The notes beneath the pieces were generated by a model. The model was not told where the DNA came from. It was given only the letters and a program-made list of their open reading frames with translations, and ran no database searches. From Bacillus_P idriensis_A (GTDB lineage: Bacteria; Bacillota; Bacilli; Bacillales; Bacillaceae), in NCBI RefSeq assembly GCF_050483325.1, contig NZ_JBCMYF010000030.1, forward strand, positions 1 through 64,000: 64,000 nt of DNA, written 5' to 3'. The translations under genes were made by a program, and so were the position numbers. This document shows, one piece after another, positions 42,850-51,874 of this stretch. The stretch's first letter is position 1. Every line of letters begins with the position of its first letter.

Positions 42850-43719
42850 ATGGAACAACAAAAATATGCGGATTTAAAACTGGGAGAGCGCGGGGCCATC
42901 ATTAGCATCATCGCATACCTGTGTTTATCTGCTTTAAAACTAATGATTGGATATACAGCCGATTCAGAAGCCTTAAAGGCGGATGGGTTAAATAATGCGA
43001 CCGATATCGTTGCTTCGATAGCCGTATTAATAGGATTAAGACTATCTCAAAAGCCGGCAGATCAGGATCATCCATACGGGCATTGGAAAGCGGAAACAGT
43101 GGCTTCGCTTCTTGCCTCATTCATCATGATGGCAGTAGGGCTTCAAGTTCTATATGGTGCGGTCATGTCTGTTTTTGAAGGAAAACAGGAATCTCCTGAT
43201 CTCATTTCAGCCTGGACAGGGGTATTCTGTGCCGTCATTATGTATTTCGTATACCGGTATAATAAAAAACTAGGTGAGAAAATCAAAAGCCAGGCAGTCA
43301 TTGCAGCTGCAAAAGATAATCTTTCAGACGCATGGGTAAGCATCGGGATCGCTGTCGGCATTATTGGATCGCAATTTTCACTTCCTTGGCTGGATCCTCT
43401 CGCTGCTGTAGTTGTAGGATTTCTGATCTGCAAAACAGCATGGGATATTTTCAGAGAAGCGTCTCATCATTTAACGGACGGATTTGATGAGCAGGAAATT
43501 CAGGCGTTTAAAGAAACGACTCTTTCGCTGTACGGGGTAAAAGGCGTAAAAGAAATTAAAGCAAGAAACTATGGCAACAATACAGTTGTAGACATTGTCA
43601 TTCTCGTCAATTCCAATTTGGATATCAGAGATGCACATGATATCTCAACAAAGGTTGAAAACATTTTAATGAACAAGCATGATGTGTATAATGTACATGT
43701 TCATGTTGAACCGAATTGA
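42850..43719 (+). CDS. Cation diffusion facilitator (CDF) efflux protein
   Basis: The 289-residue protein has six membrane segments and the CDF metal motifs: SEALKADGLNNATDIVAS in helix 2, DQDHPYGHWKAE in the loop, and NLSDAWVSIGIA in helix 5. A C-terminal cytoplasmic domain follows (VKGVKEIKARNYGNNTVVDI) with HDVYNVHVHVEPN at the end. It exports Zn2+, Mn2+, Co2+ or Fe2+ in exchange for protons; the N-D pair in helix 5 does not settle the metal. The start follows GTGGAGG. A small membrane protein gene follows 27 bases later. Confidence 0.9.
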   Translation: MEQQKYADLKLGERGAIISIIAYLCLSALKLMIGYTADSEALKADGLNNATDIVASIAVLIGLRLSQKPADQDHPYGHWKAETVASLLASFIMMAVGLQVLYGAVMSVFEGKQESPDLISAWTGVFCAVIMYFVYRYNKKLGEKIKSQAVIAAAKDNLSDAWVSIGIAVGIIGSQFSLPWLDPLAAVVVGFLICKTAWDIFREASHHLTDGFDEQEIQAFKETTLSLYGVKGVKEIKARNYGNNTVVDIVILVNSNLDIRDAHDISTKVENILMNKHDVYNVHVHVEPN

Positions 43720-43746
43720 AATTTATATAAAGAGGAGGGGGACCCT

Positions 43747-44043
43747 TTGGATTCCATACTGCTTACAAATTTGATCCGGATAGGTGCGCCGATTATCGTT
43801 ATCGCAGCATCCATTTTCTGGACAATGAAACTGTCATACTCAAGAAGGCTGATACCTCCAGTTGCTCTCGCCGTCCTCGCAGCTGCGGTGTTTCTTGCGC
43901 CATTTATACTTGAATGGATAAACGGCAGTGAAAGGAACTTAGAAACTGTTTTATTAACGATTTATATCACCCTTACTTTGATGCTAAGCTCTGTATTGAG
44001 TTTGATCACAGCTTTATTTGTGAAGAAAAAAGAGACGAATTAA
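43747..44043 (+). CDS. Small three-helix membrane protein
   Basis: The 98-residue protein has three hydrophobic segments (about 8-28, 37-55 and 65-92) and a basic C-terminal KKKETN. I do not recognise the family. TTG 43747 is the start, fixed by GAGGAGGGGG nine bases upstream. It lies 27 bases after the CDF gene and before a terminator, so it is probably co-transcribed with the efflux protein. Confidence 0.65.
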   Translation: MDSILLTNLIRIGAPIIVIAASIFWTMKLSYSRRLIPPVALAVLAAAVFLAPFILEWINGSERNLETVLLTIYITLTLMLSSVLSLITALFVKKKETN

Positions 44044-44056
44044 ATATGGAAATAGA

Positions 44057-44086
44057 ACAGACACTTCTGCGGAGAAGTGTCTGTTT
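44057..44086 (+). terminator. Rho-independent terminator
   Basis: ACAGACACTTCT and AGAAGTGTCTGT form a 12-bp stem with a GCGG loop, followed by TTTC. Confidence 0.75.
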
Positions 44087-44179
44087 CGTTGTTTAGATAA
44101 TAATATGGGATCAAAGAGGAAATCATCTGCAAAATCGAGAACTATACTACTAAATAGATTGAACAAAGGGGGCCTCATA

Positions 44180-44527
44180 ATGAGAAAGATGATTCTTCTT
44201 ATGACCTTCATCAGCATCTTCTTAGTTAGTTGCTCGGGAACGAAATCTTTTGAAGGACGAATCAGTGATATTAAAAAGGGGTATTTTGAAGTGGATTGTT
44301 CTAAAGAGGTGCTGAAGGATGAAAAGACCGCGGAATCAGCTGGCTACCCATGTACAATTAAGCTGACAGATCAAACAGTTTTTACCGACAATCATGGCAA
44401 AAAGCTGAAGGCCCGCCATTTCACGACAGGTTTGGATATTAAAGTTGTTTTGGCCGACCGGAAAAAAATAAGCAAGAGCAAGGAAAGCAGAACAGGAGAG
44501 GCCAGGGAGATTGTCCTGCTTAACTAA
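44180..44527 (+). CDS. Small lipoprotein
   Basis: From ATG 44180, behind AAAGGGGG, the 115-residue precursor has a lipobox LVSC with Cys18 and a short beta-rich domain (FEGRISDIKKGYFEVDCSKE, YPCTIKLTDQTVF, GLDIKVVLADR) resembling small OB-like lipoproteins of Bacillus. The mature part keeps two more cysteines that could pair. Function unknown. The terminator after it also serves cysL from the other side. Confidence 0.7.
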   Translation: MRKMILLMTFISIFLVSCSGTKSFEGRISDIKKGYFEVDCSKEVLKDEKTAESAGYPCTIKLTDQTVFTDNHGKKLKARHFTTGLDIKVVLADRKKISKSKESRTGEAREIVLLN

Positions 44528-44531
44528 AAAT

Positions 44532-44580
44532 GGAACAAGCTTCTCTTTTGGCAGGTCAATAAAAAGAGAAGCTTGTTTCA
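44532..44580. terminator. Bidirectional terminator between the lipoprotein gene and cysL
   Basis: GAACAAGCTTCTCTTTT and AAAAGAGAAGCTTGTTTC are near-perfect arms around GGCAGGTCAATA, ending both converging transcripts. Confidence 0.75.
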
Positions 44581-44594
44581 ATTAACCTGATTGA

Positions 44595-45500
44595 TCAGTT
44601 TTTATATTCTTTTTGATTTGGCCATTTTTCCTGCAGGGCATTTATAAAGGTTTTAACAATCTTTTTATCCTCTATGACAGGTGAATAAAGGTATGACAAT
44701 GTTCGTGTGAAGCTTTGATTTTTCATATTAATAATAGAAAGGTTTTGATTTTGTACGTCTCTTTCAATGACACTTCGGGATAGAAATGAGAGACCCATGC
44801 CGTTGATGAGAGTTTCCTTGATTCCTTGATTGCTGCTTATTGTGAGGAGCGATTTCACTTTTAATCCGTTAGTCCGGATCACATGGTTGAGAAATTCGCG
44901 TGTGCCTGAACCTACTTCTCTAGTAACCCAAGGCTGATTTTGAAGATCTGAGAATGTCACCTGTTCTTTTGAAGCGAGTTCATGATTTTTAGAGGAGACA
45001 ATAAATAGCTCATCCTGCATAAACGGATGCACAGAGAGCTCTTTTTCATTTGTTTGTCCTTCTATCAGACCGATATCCACTTGGTGCATCCGGACAGATT
45101 GAATAATTTCTTCAGTGTTTCCAATCAGTACCTGAAGCTCAAGCTCAGGGTATTCGTTCTGAAGGTCAAGCAGCAAAGAAGGCAAGATATATTCGCCAAT
45201 GGTAAAACTAGCGCCAATTTTCAGTTCTCCTTTTACTGAATTCTGATGCTCCAGGATATCCTGTCTTGTTTGTTCGTAAAGAGTAATCATCCGTTTTGCG
45301 CGATCATATAAAATCTCGCCTGTCGGAGTAATCTGCAGGAATTTTGGCGAACGCAAAAATAAGGTTGTCTGAAATTCTTTTTCGAGATTTTTAATATGCA
45401 AGCTAACGCTCGGCTGCGACATACGCAGATTTTCGGCCGTTTTTGTAAAGTTTTTAATCTCTGCAAGGGTCACAAATGTTTTTAGCGCGTCATAATACAA
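44595..45500 (-). CDS. cysL: LysR-family regulator CysL
   Basis: The 301-residue protein has an N-terminal LysR helix-turn-helix (FTKTAENLRMSQPSVSLHIKNLE) and an inducer-binding domain beginning GELKIGASFTIGEYILPSLL. It is divergent from cysJI, exactly as B. subtilis CysL (YwfK), the activator of sulfite reductase genes. It should bind the intergenic inverted repeat and activate cysJI, with sulfite or a sulfur metabolite as possible cue. Confidence 0.85.
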   Translation of the reverse strand: MYYDALKTFVTLAEIKNFTKTAENLRMSQPSVSLHIKNLEKEFQTTLFLRSPKFLQITPTGEILYDRAKRMITLYEQTRQDILEHQNSVKGELKIGASFTIGEYILPSLLLDLQNEYPELELQVLIGNTEEIIQSVRMHQVDIGLIEGQTNEKELSVHPFMQDELFIVSSKNHELASKEQVTFSDLQNQPWVTREVGSGTREFLNHVIRTNGLKVKSLLTISSNQGIKETLINGMGLSFLSRSVIERDVQNQNLSIINMKNQSFTRTLSYLYSPVIEDKKIVKTFINALQEKWPNQKEYKN

Positions 45501-45612
45501 AATAAGCCCACCTTATGATTAGTAATCTTAATGATAACAATAAATTAAATGTATTTTACTAATTTTCTGTTTTCGGGTAAAGTAGAAATAGTATTTTTTT
45601 ATTGGAGAAAAA

Positions 45613-45638
45613 GGTAAACCGTTATGTACCAGTTTACC
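45613..45638 (+). promoter_or_regulatory. Candidate CysL site upstream of cysJI
   Basis: GGTAAAC (45613-45619), 12 bases and GTTTACC (45632-45638) form a perfect inverted repeat. It is centred roughly 70 bases before the start site expected from TATAAA at 45688-45693, the usual location of a LysR-type recognition site. The weak -35 region (around 45665) fits activator dependence. Confidence 0.55.
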
Positions 45639-45760
45639 CTAAAAACCAACTTAATTTATAGGGATAATCGAAATGATTCATTCTTTCTATAAAATAAACT
45701 GGATGTTTACTTAAAAATGATGCAGAAATCGTGTTAAATTTCTTTGTGAGGTGGGAAACG

Positions 45761-47584
45761 TTGCAACTTCAGGTAACGAACAGTCCGTTCAGTCAGGAGC
45801 AGGCAGAGCTCCTTAACCGCCTTCTGCCAACGCTGTCAGAAACTCAGAAGATCTGGCTGACAGGGTATTTGACAGCAGCCCAGTCCCATTCGCTTCAGAC
45901 AGCACCCGAGACTCAATCATCAGAATTGACTGTACAAAGCAGCGAGGCAGCGGTTTCTAAAGAAGTGACCATTTTATACGGGTCACAAACCGGCAATGCT
46001 CAAGCTCTTGCAGAAAATGCAGGCAAAACCCTTTCAGAACATGGTTTGCAGGTGACGATCTCGTCGATGAATGATTTTAAGCCGAATCAATTAAAGAAAG
46101 TTAAAAACCTGCTTATTGTAGTAAGTACACATGGAGAAGGCACACCGCCGGATAATGCGCTCTCGTTTCATGAATTTCTTCATGGCAGACGCGCACCAAA
46201 GCTTGATGACCTCAGCTTTTCCGTTTTGGCCCTAGGTGACAGCTCGTATGAGTTTTTCTGCCAGACTGGAAAGGATTTTGATCAGAAGCTTGAAGAACTT
46301 GGAGGCACACGGATACATCCGCGATCAGACTGTGACCTTGATTATGATGATCAAGCAGCTGAATGGCTTCAGGGAGTTCTTGGCAGCTTAAAGATTGAGC
46401 AGGGAGGAAGTCAGCAAACATCTGTACAGGCAGCCGCCGCGCAGGTAACTGAATCCGTTTATTCCAGAACAAATCCATTTCAAGCAGAAGTGCTTGAGAA
46501 TATTAATTTAAATGGCCGCGGTTCAAATAAAGAAACACATCATCTGGAACTGTCACTAGAAGGATCCGGATTATCGTTTGAGCCCGGCGACAGTCTTGGT
46601 GTATATCCGGAAAATGATCCTGCTCTAGTTGACATGCTGATTCAGCAGATGAACTGGGATGCTGATCAACAGATAGCCGTTAATAAAAACGGGGATCTCC
46701 TTCCGCTTAAAAAAGCACTAATTTCCTATTACGAAATTACGGTTTTAACAAAACCTCTGCTTGAGCAGGCAGCCAAGCTTTCTTCTAATGAAAAATTGCA
46801 GGAGCTGACATTGCCTGAACAAAAAGAAAAATTGAAAACATACATTGAAGGACGGGATCTGCTTGATTTAGTCAGCGATTTTGGACCATGGAATGTATCT
46901 GCAGAAGAGTTCGTTTCGATTCTAAGAAAAATGCCGGCCCGTCTTTATTCAATTGCAAGCAGCTTGTCGGCAAATCCTGATGAGGTCCATTTGACAATTG
47001 GCGCAGTTCGCTATGAGACACATGGGCGCAATCGCAGCGGCGTCTGTTCAATTTTATGTGCAGAGCGGCTTCAGCCGGGAGATACGCTTCCGGTTTACAT
47101 TCAGAGGAACCAAAATTTTAAGCTCCCTCAAAATCCGGAAACACCGATTATCATGGTTGGACCTGGAACTGGAATCGCCCCTTTCCGTTCTTTCATTCAG
47201 GAAAGGGAAGAAACAGGGGCAGAAGGAAAAACGTGGCTGTTTTTCGGTGATCAGCATTTCGTAACCGACTTCCTTTACCAGACAGAATGGCAAAAATGGC
47301 TTGAAAACGAAGAACTGACAAAAATGGATGTTGCTTTTTCCCGCGACACGAATGAAAAAGTGTATGTGCAGCACCGTATGCTTGAACAGAGCAAAGAATT
47401 ATATAAATGGATCCAAGAGGGAGCAGTTGTTTACATTTGCGGCGATGAGAAGAACATGGCACATGATGTCCATAACACTCTGCTTGTGATTATTGAAAAA
47501 GAAGGCGGCATGAGCCGTGAAAAGGCAGAAGAGTATCTTGCAGAAATGCAGCAGCAAAAACGCTATCAGCGTGATGTATACTGA
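45761..47584 (+). CDS. cysJ: Sulfite reductase (NADPH) flavoprotein subunit CysJ
   Basis: Starting at TTG 45761 (behind GAGGTGGG), the 607-residue protein has a flavodoxin domain (about 75-215; ILYGSQTGNAQALA, STHGEGTPPDNA, LALGDSSYEFFCQTGKDFD), an FAD domain (RLYSIASS, RSGVCS) and an NADPH domain (GPGTGIAPFRSFIQER, FFGDQH, YICGDEKNMAHDV). It passes electrons from NADPH to CysI. The N terminus QLQVTNSPFSQEQAELLN matches B. subtilis CysJ, confirming the TTG over the upstream in-frame ATG. Confidence 0.95.
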   Translation: MQLQVTNSPFSQEQAELLNRLLPTLSETQKIWLTGYLTAAQSHSLQTAPETQSSELTVQSSEAAVSKEVTILYGSQTGNAQALAENAGKTLSEHGLQVTISSMNDFKPNQLKKVKNLLIVVSTHGEGTPPDNALSFHEFLHGRRAPKLDDLSFSVLALGDSSYEFFCQTGKDFDQKLEELGGTRIHPRSDCDLDYDDQAAEWLQGVLGSLKIEQGGSQQTSVQAAAAQVTESVYSRTNPFQAEVLENINLNGRGSNKETHHLELSLEGSGLSFEPGDSLGVYPENDPALVDMLIQQMNWDADQQIAVNKNGDLLPLKKALISYYEITVLTKPLLEQAAKLSSNEKLQELTLPEQKEKLKTYIEGRDLLDLVSDFGPWNVSAEEFVSILRKMPARLYSIASSLSANPDEVHLTIGAVRYETHGRNRSGVCSILCAERLQPGDTLPVYIQRNQNFKLPQNPETPIIMVGPGTGIAPFRSFIQEREETGAEGKTWLFFGDQHFVTDFLYQTEWQKWLENEELTKMDVAFSRDTNEKVYVQHRMLEQSKELYKWIQEGAVVYICGDEKNMAHDVHNTLLVIIEKEGGMSREKAEEYLAEMQQQKRYQRDVY

Positions 47585-47611
47585 GTTCTAGATGGAAAGG
47601 GGTATTTCAGC

Positions 47612-49330
47612 ATGGTGAACAAACAATTAACAGCACCGGATGGCCCGCCAAGTGATGTAGAAGATATTAAGGAAAGAAGCAATTATTTGCGCGGTACACT
47701 GAAGGAGGTCATGCAGGACCGGATCAGTGCCGGAATTCCTGATGACGATAACCGGCTGATGAAGCATCACGGCAGTTATTTGCAGGATGACCGTGATCTT
47801 CGAAATGAGCGTCAAAAGCAGAAGCTTGAACCTGCTTATCAATTTATGCTCCGCGTCCGCATGGCGGGCGGTGTAGCAAAACCAGAACAATGGCTTGTCA
47901 TGGACGATCTTGCCCAAAAATACGGAAACGGCACGTTAAAGCTGACGACACGCCAGACCTTTCAGATGCATGGCATTTTAAAATGGAACATGAAGCAGAC
48001 GATTCAGGAAATTCATGCTTCGATGCTTGACACCATTGCTGCCTGCGGAGATGTAAATCGGAACGTGATGTGCAATTCGATTCCATTTCAATCTCACATT
48101 CATTCTGAAGTGTATGAGCTGTCAAGAAAATTGAGCGATGATTTGCTGCCGCGCACGAGAGCGTATCACGAAATTTGGCTTGATGAAGAAAAAGTAGCCG
48201 GAACACCTGACATTGAAGAAGTTGAGCCGATGTACGGCGCGCTTTACTTGCCCCGGAAATTTAAAATCGGGATTGCTGTCCCGCCTTCAAATGACATCGA
48301 TGTCTTTTCTCAGGATCTTGGCTTCATTGCGATCGTTGAAGAAGGAAGGCTCACAGGTTTCAATGTAGCAATCGGCGGAGGAATGGGAATGTCCCATGGA
48401 GATAAAGCAACGTATCCTCAGCTTGCAAAAGTGATTGGCTTCTGTGCTCCTCATCAAATCGTCGATGTTGCTGAAAAAATCATCACGATCCAGCGGGATT
48501 ATGGAAATCGTTCAGTCCGCAAAAATGCCCGTTTCAAGTACACAGTTGACCGTCTGGGGCTGAATGCCGTGAAAGCAGAACTAGAAAACCGCCTGGGATG
48601 GAATCTTGAAGAAGCTAAGAGCTATCATTTCGACAATAACGGCGACAGATACGGCTGGGTAAAAGGAATGGACGGCAAGTGGCACTTTACCCTTTTTGTA
48701 GAAGGCGGACGTGTAGCAGATTTTGAAGGCTACAAGCTGATGACAGGTCTGCGTGAGATTGCAAAAGTGCATAAAGGTGATATCCGCCTGACGGCCAATC
48801 AAAACTTAATCATTTCAAATGTTTCAAGCCATCAAAAGAAAAGAATCAGTGATTTGATTGCCAAATACGGTCTGACTGACGGAAAACAATACTCCGCTCT
48901 CCGCAGAAGCTCGCTTGCATGTGTAGCCCTGCCTACATGCGGTCTTGCAATGGCAGAAGCAGAACGCTACTTGCCGGTGCTGATCGATAAAATTGAAGCA
49001 ATTGTCGATGAAAACGGCCTCAAAAACGAAGAAATCACAATTCGCATGACCGGCTGTCCGAACGGCTGTGCGCGCCATGCCCTTGGTGAAATTGGTTTTA
49101 TCGGCAAAGCGCCCGGCAAATACAATATGTATTTAGGCGCAGCATTTGACGGCAGCCGTCTGAGCAAGATGTACCGTGAAAACATCGGGGAAGAAGAGAT
49201 CTTAAGTGAACTTCGCGTTCTTCTATCGCGCTACGCAAAAGAACGGACTGAGAAAGAGCACTTTGGAGACTTTGTCGTTCGTGCGGGAGTAGTAAAAGCT
49301 GTAACAGATGGAACTAATTTTCATGATTGA
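47612..49330 (+). CDS. cysI: Sulfite reductase (NADPH) hemoprotein subunit CysI
   Basis: The 572-residue protein has the duplicated nitrite/sulfite reductase fold and the siroheme/4Fe-4S cysteines in LACVALPTCGLAMAEAER and MTGCPNGCARH. RVRMAGGV and LTTRQTFQMHGI mark the substrate site. It reduces sulfite to sulfide for cysteine synthesis. It follows cysJ by 27 bases behind GGAAAGGGG and ends at a terminator. Confidence 0.95.
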   Translation: MVNKQLTAPDGPPSDVEDIKERSNYLRGTLKEVMQDRISAGIPDDDNRLMKHHGSYLQDDRDLRNERQKQKLEPAYQFMLRVRMAGGVAKPEQWLVMDDLAQKYGNGTLKLTTRQTFQMHGILKWNMKQTIQEIHASMLDTIAACGDVNRNVMCNSIPFQSHIHSEVYELSRKLSDDLLPRTRAYHEIWLDEEKVAGTPDIEEVEPMYGALYLPRKFKIGIAVPPSNDIDVFSQDLGFIAIVEEGRLTGFNVAIGGGMGMSHGDKATYPQLAKVIGFCAPHQIVDVAEKIITIQRDYGNRSVRKNARFKYTVDRLGLNAVKAELENRLGWNLEEAKSYHFDNNGDRYGWVKGMDGKWHFTLFVEGGRVADFEGYKLMTGLREIAKVHKGDIRLTANQNLIISNVSSHQKKRISDLIAKYGLTDGKQYSALRRSSLACVALPTCGLAMAEAERYLPVLIDKIEAIVDENGLKNEEITIRMTGCPNGCARHALGEIGFIGKAPGKYNMYLGAAFDGSRLSKMYRENIGEEEILSELRVLLSRYAKERTEKEHFGDFVVRAGVVKAVTDGTNFHD

Positions 49331-49362
49331 AAAAGACAGGGTCTTCCTGTCTTTTTATTTGA
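49331..49362 (+). terminator. Rho-independent terminator of cysJI
   Basis: AAAAGACAGG and CCTGTCTTTTT pair over GTCTT right after the cysI stop. Confidence 0.85.
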
Positions 49363-49429
49363 CAGTGGATGCTGGTTGGGAATGTGGCGTTCATTGCTTT
49401 AAAATTAGATATTAAAGACCCTAAGAGGA

Positions 49430-49544
49430 TTGCAGCGGAAGGATCTTAACTCCTGCGGGAAAGTAGAGGGAAATGGGAGACCCCTGAAGCGAAGCTGAGG
49501 AGGCTCCCACCCTCCCCGCGGTAAGCAAGTTCCTCTCGCTGCAA
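49430..49544. repeat. Long hairpin repeat element with TTGCAGCG ends
   Basis: TTGCAGCGGAAGGA (from 49430) pairs with the end CCTCTCGCTGCAA (to 49544), and inner parts such as TGCGGG/CCCGCG and GGGAG/CTCCC pair as well. The whole 115 bases folds into one imperfect stem. The centre has CCCCTGAAGCGAAGCTGAGG, a segment I associate with dispersed intergenic repeats in Bacillus. Its left arm recurs at 7683. Confidence 0.65.
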
Positions 49545-49592
49545 GAAACGGACAATATTATCATGAAAACAACAATCTTTGCGAAAACAGCT

Positions 49593-49670
49593 TTAAATAA
49601 TGAATTTGAGGATAAAAAAATGAATTAAATATTTTAAAGACTGCGGTGTAACAACTGCAGTCTTTTTTTA
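49593..49670 (+). repeat. Left copy of a 59-bp direct repeat with terminator
   Basis: Block A (49593-49619, TTAAATAATGAATTTGAGG then ATAAAAAA) and block B (49639-49670, GACTGCGGTGTAACAACTGC then AGTCTTTTTTTA) match 52310-52368. Block B is a terminator hairpin (GACTGC...GCAGTC plus T-run). This copy has about 19 extra bases between the blocks. Confidence 0.85.
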
Positions 49671-49856
49671 AGCACTGGGCAAATCCAATCCGGTCCGATG
49701 ATCTCACATCGGCTTTCATTGAAGGATGGTCCGGAAGCTTTTCGTAAAATAACCAATCGGGAACTGCATTCGGTAAAAGTGATTTTTCATCCCGAAGAAT
49801 TGCGAAGCGAGCTGAAAAATCATGAATCAGAGGGTCAAGTTGGAAGTAGGAGCTAA
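49671..49856 (+). pseudogene. Alcohol dehydrogenase C-terminal relic (MDR family)
   Basis: An open frame of 62 codons begins directly at the edge of the left direct repeat and reads GQIQSGPMISHRLSLKDGPE followed by AFRKITNRELHSVKVIFHP. This is the C-terminal end of a zinc-type medium-chain alcohol/polyol dehydrogenase. The rest of the gene and any start codon are missing. Confidence 0.65.
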
Positions 49857-50121
49857 GAAGGAGCTCCCAGAAAGTCAGTTAAAAAAATTATTGTATAAAG
49901 CAATAAGATTATAAAAGATAAATTTAATATTTAAAACGAAAACGATATTAATAGTAACTTTAACTTATATAATAATTATAGTGTTAAAGATAATTATAGT
50001 GACAATTTCTATGCAGAAAATCACCTTTAATTGTATTGGTGAAAACCTGCATACTTTTAACTTCAACTAATGAATAAAACAGGCAAAAACGAACGTGATA
50101 TGTTCGTTTTTGCCTGTTTTA

Positions 50122-50466
50122 TTATTCATTTGCTGTAATGAGCATGCATGTGTTGCTATTTTTTTTAAGGTGGAATTCCCCCCAATTGCAAAGAGAATCT
50201 AGTATGGAATTTAATGAGCTACCGTAGTCAGTTAAAGAATATTCTACTTTCGGTGGTACTTGGTTATATATTTTTCTTTGGATAACACCATCTTCTTCAA
50301 GTTCACGTAATTGCTGCGTTAACATTTTTTGTGTAATGCCAGGCATTAAACGTTTTAATTCACTTGTTCTCTTTGTGTCATTTTTTAAATGACAAAGGAT
50401 AACAACTTTCCATTTCCCACCGATAACATCTAAAGTTGCCTCCACAGGAATACTGTATTTTTTCAT
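50122..50466 (-). CDS. HxlR-family transcriptional regulator
   Basis: The 114-residue protein has the HxlR winged helix (LDVIGGKWKVVILCHLKNDT, then RTSELKRLMPGITQKMLTQQL, then KVEYSLTDYG). Such regulators often respond to aldehydes, quinones or thiol stress. One cysteine (VVILCHL) lies in the first helix and one near the C terminus. It is divergent from the aldo-keto reductase gene, and two operator-like direct repeats lie between them. AAGGAG precedes the ATG. Confidence 0.85.
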   Translation of the reverse strand: MKKYSIPVEATLDVIGGKWKVVILCHLKNDTKRTSELKRLMPGITQKMLTQQLRELEEDGVIQRKIYNQVPPKVEYSLTDYGSSLNSILDSLCNWGEFHLKKNSNTCMLITANE

Positions 50467-50525
50467 ATAAAATCTCCTTAAATAATTTTAGTCTTAAGCA
50501 AAATAAGCCGATAAATTCAATTATA

Positions 50526-50572
50526 ACTTTTTAGTATCTATATCACTTTAAAGTGCGTACTTTTTATTATAT
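50526..50572. promoter_or_regulatory. Operator-like repeat, copy 1 (HxlR side)
   Basis: ACTTTTTAGTATCTATATCA followed by CTTTAAAGTGCGTACTTTTT is repeated with few changes 114 bases downstream. The AAAGTGCGTACTTT core is nearly palindromic. It lies about 60-105 bases upstream of the HxlR start. Confidence 0.55.
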
Positions 50573-50639
50573 TGGTTATGTTTCATAATAACATACGTAA
50601 GAGGAAATTAGTAATATGATACCTAGAAGTGTCTATATT

Positions 50640-50686
50640 ACTTTTTAGTACCTATAACACTTTTAAGTACGTACTTTTTATTATGT
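50640..50686. promoter_or_regulatory. Operator-like repeat, copy 2 (reductase side)
   Basis: ACTTTTTAGTACCTATAACA followed by CTTTTAAGTACGTACTTTTT is the second copy; AAGTACGTACTT is a perfect 12-bp palindrome. It precedes the aldo-keto reductase gene. HxlR regulators bind TACT/AGTA-type inverted repeats, so these are good candidate sites. Confidence 0.55.
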
Positions 50687-50843
50687 TAAATACACACTAT
50701 AATAGCGTGTATAAAAGGCTATTGAGAAATACAGTAGCAAAAAAGTATCTATGTTATTTTGTGAATAACTGAAGTGTATGCTTTTTTGACTGTTTGAGAA
50801 TACTTCATAGCATTTTTTAAAAAAATTTTTGGGAGGATAACAA

Positions 50844-51857
50844 ATGAGAAATATTTTAGCAAAAGGCAAACTTGGTTTTGGTACAGCACCACTAGGCAAT
50901 ATGTACCGTGATATCCCAGAGGCAGAAGCAATTGCGACAGTGGATGCTGCTTGGGAACATGGCGTTCGTTACTTTGATACAGCTCCGTTTTATGGAGCAG
51001 GCTTAGCAGAGATTCGTCTTGGAAAAGCACTATCGAACAGAAATCGTAATGAGTATGTTTTAAGTACAAAAGTAGGTCGAGTAATTTCTGACGAACTGGA
51101 AAATCCAGCTGCACGTGATTTAGGTGAAAAAGGCGGACTTTTCGAATTTGGTCGCAAGAATAAAATCGTTCCTGACTATAGCGAAGATGGAACACTTCGC
51201 TCTATCGAACAGAGTTTAAACCGTCTACAAACAGATCATCTGGACTTTGTTTACATTCACGATATAGCGCAAGACTTCTATGGTGATGAGTGGCTTGCCC
51301 AGTTTGAAACTGCTAGAACAGGAGCATTCCGTACGCTTACACGTTTGCGTGAAGAAGGCGTAATTAAGGGTTGGGGACTTGGAGTCAACCGAGTAGAACC
51401 AATTGAACTTATGCTTGATTTAGAAGATACAAAACCAGATATTTCCTTGCTAGCTGGTCGTTATTCATTATTAGACCATGATCGTGCATTACAACGAGTA
51501 ATGCCTGCATCTATAAAACACAATATGGGTATTGTAGTTGGGGGACCATATAGTTCAGGTATTCTTGCAGGAGGTACTCACTTCGAATATCAAAAAGCAT
51601 CACCTGAAATTATTGACAAAGTGAGTAAAATCAAAAATATTACAGATCGTCATGGAATCAGTATCAAGGCTGCTGCTTTACAGTTTTCACTGGCTAATCC
51701 AGCGGTTGCAGCTGTTATTCCTGGAGCTAGTAAACCTGAGCGAATTACAGAAGATAAAGCTGCATTGAATACAGTGATTCCAGCAGCATTCTGGGAAGAA
51801 ATGCGCGAACAAAAATTAGTAGCACCTAATGCACCACTACCAATCAACGTTAAATAA
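50844..51857 (+). CDS. Aldo/keto reductase
   Basis: The 337-residue TIM-barrel oxidoreductase has the AKR catalytic residues in RYFDTAPFYGAGLAEIRLGKAL (Asp, Tyr) with Lys in STKVGR and the following HLDFVYIHDI histidine. It resembles the AKR subgroup of D-threo-aldose 1-dehydrogenase and pyridoxal dehydrogenase. It probably reduces or oxidises a reactive carbonyl with NADP(H). The start follows GGGAGGATAACAA. The SRPBCC gene follows after 17 bases. Confidence 0.85.
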   Translation: MRNILAKGKLGFGTAPLGNMYRDIPEAEAIATVDAAWEHGVRYFDTAPFYGAGLAEIRLGKALSNRNRNEYVLSTKVGRVISDELENPAARDLGEKGGLFEFGRKNKIVPDYSEDGTLRSIEQSLNRLQTDHLDFVYIHDIAQDFYGDEWLAQFETARTGAFRTLTRLREEGVIKGWGLGVNRVEPIELMLDLEDTKPDISLLAGRYSLLDHDRALQRVMPASIKHNMGIVVGGPYSSGILAGGTHFEYQKASPEIIDKVSKIKNITDRHGISIKAAALQFSLANPAVAAVIPGASKPERITEDKAALNTVIPAAFWEEMREQKLVAPNAPLPINVK

Positions 51858-51874
51858 AAAGGAGAATATTAAAC

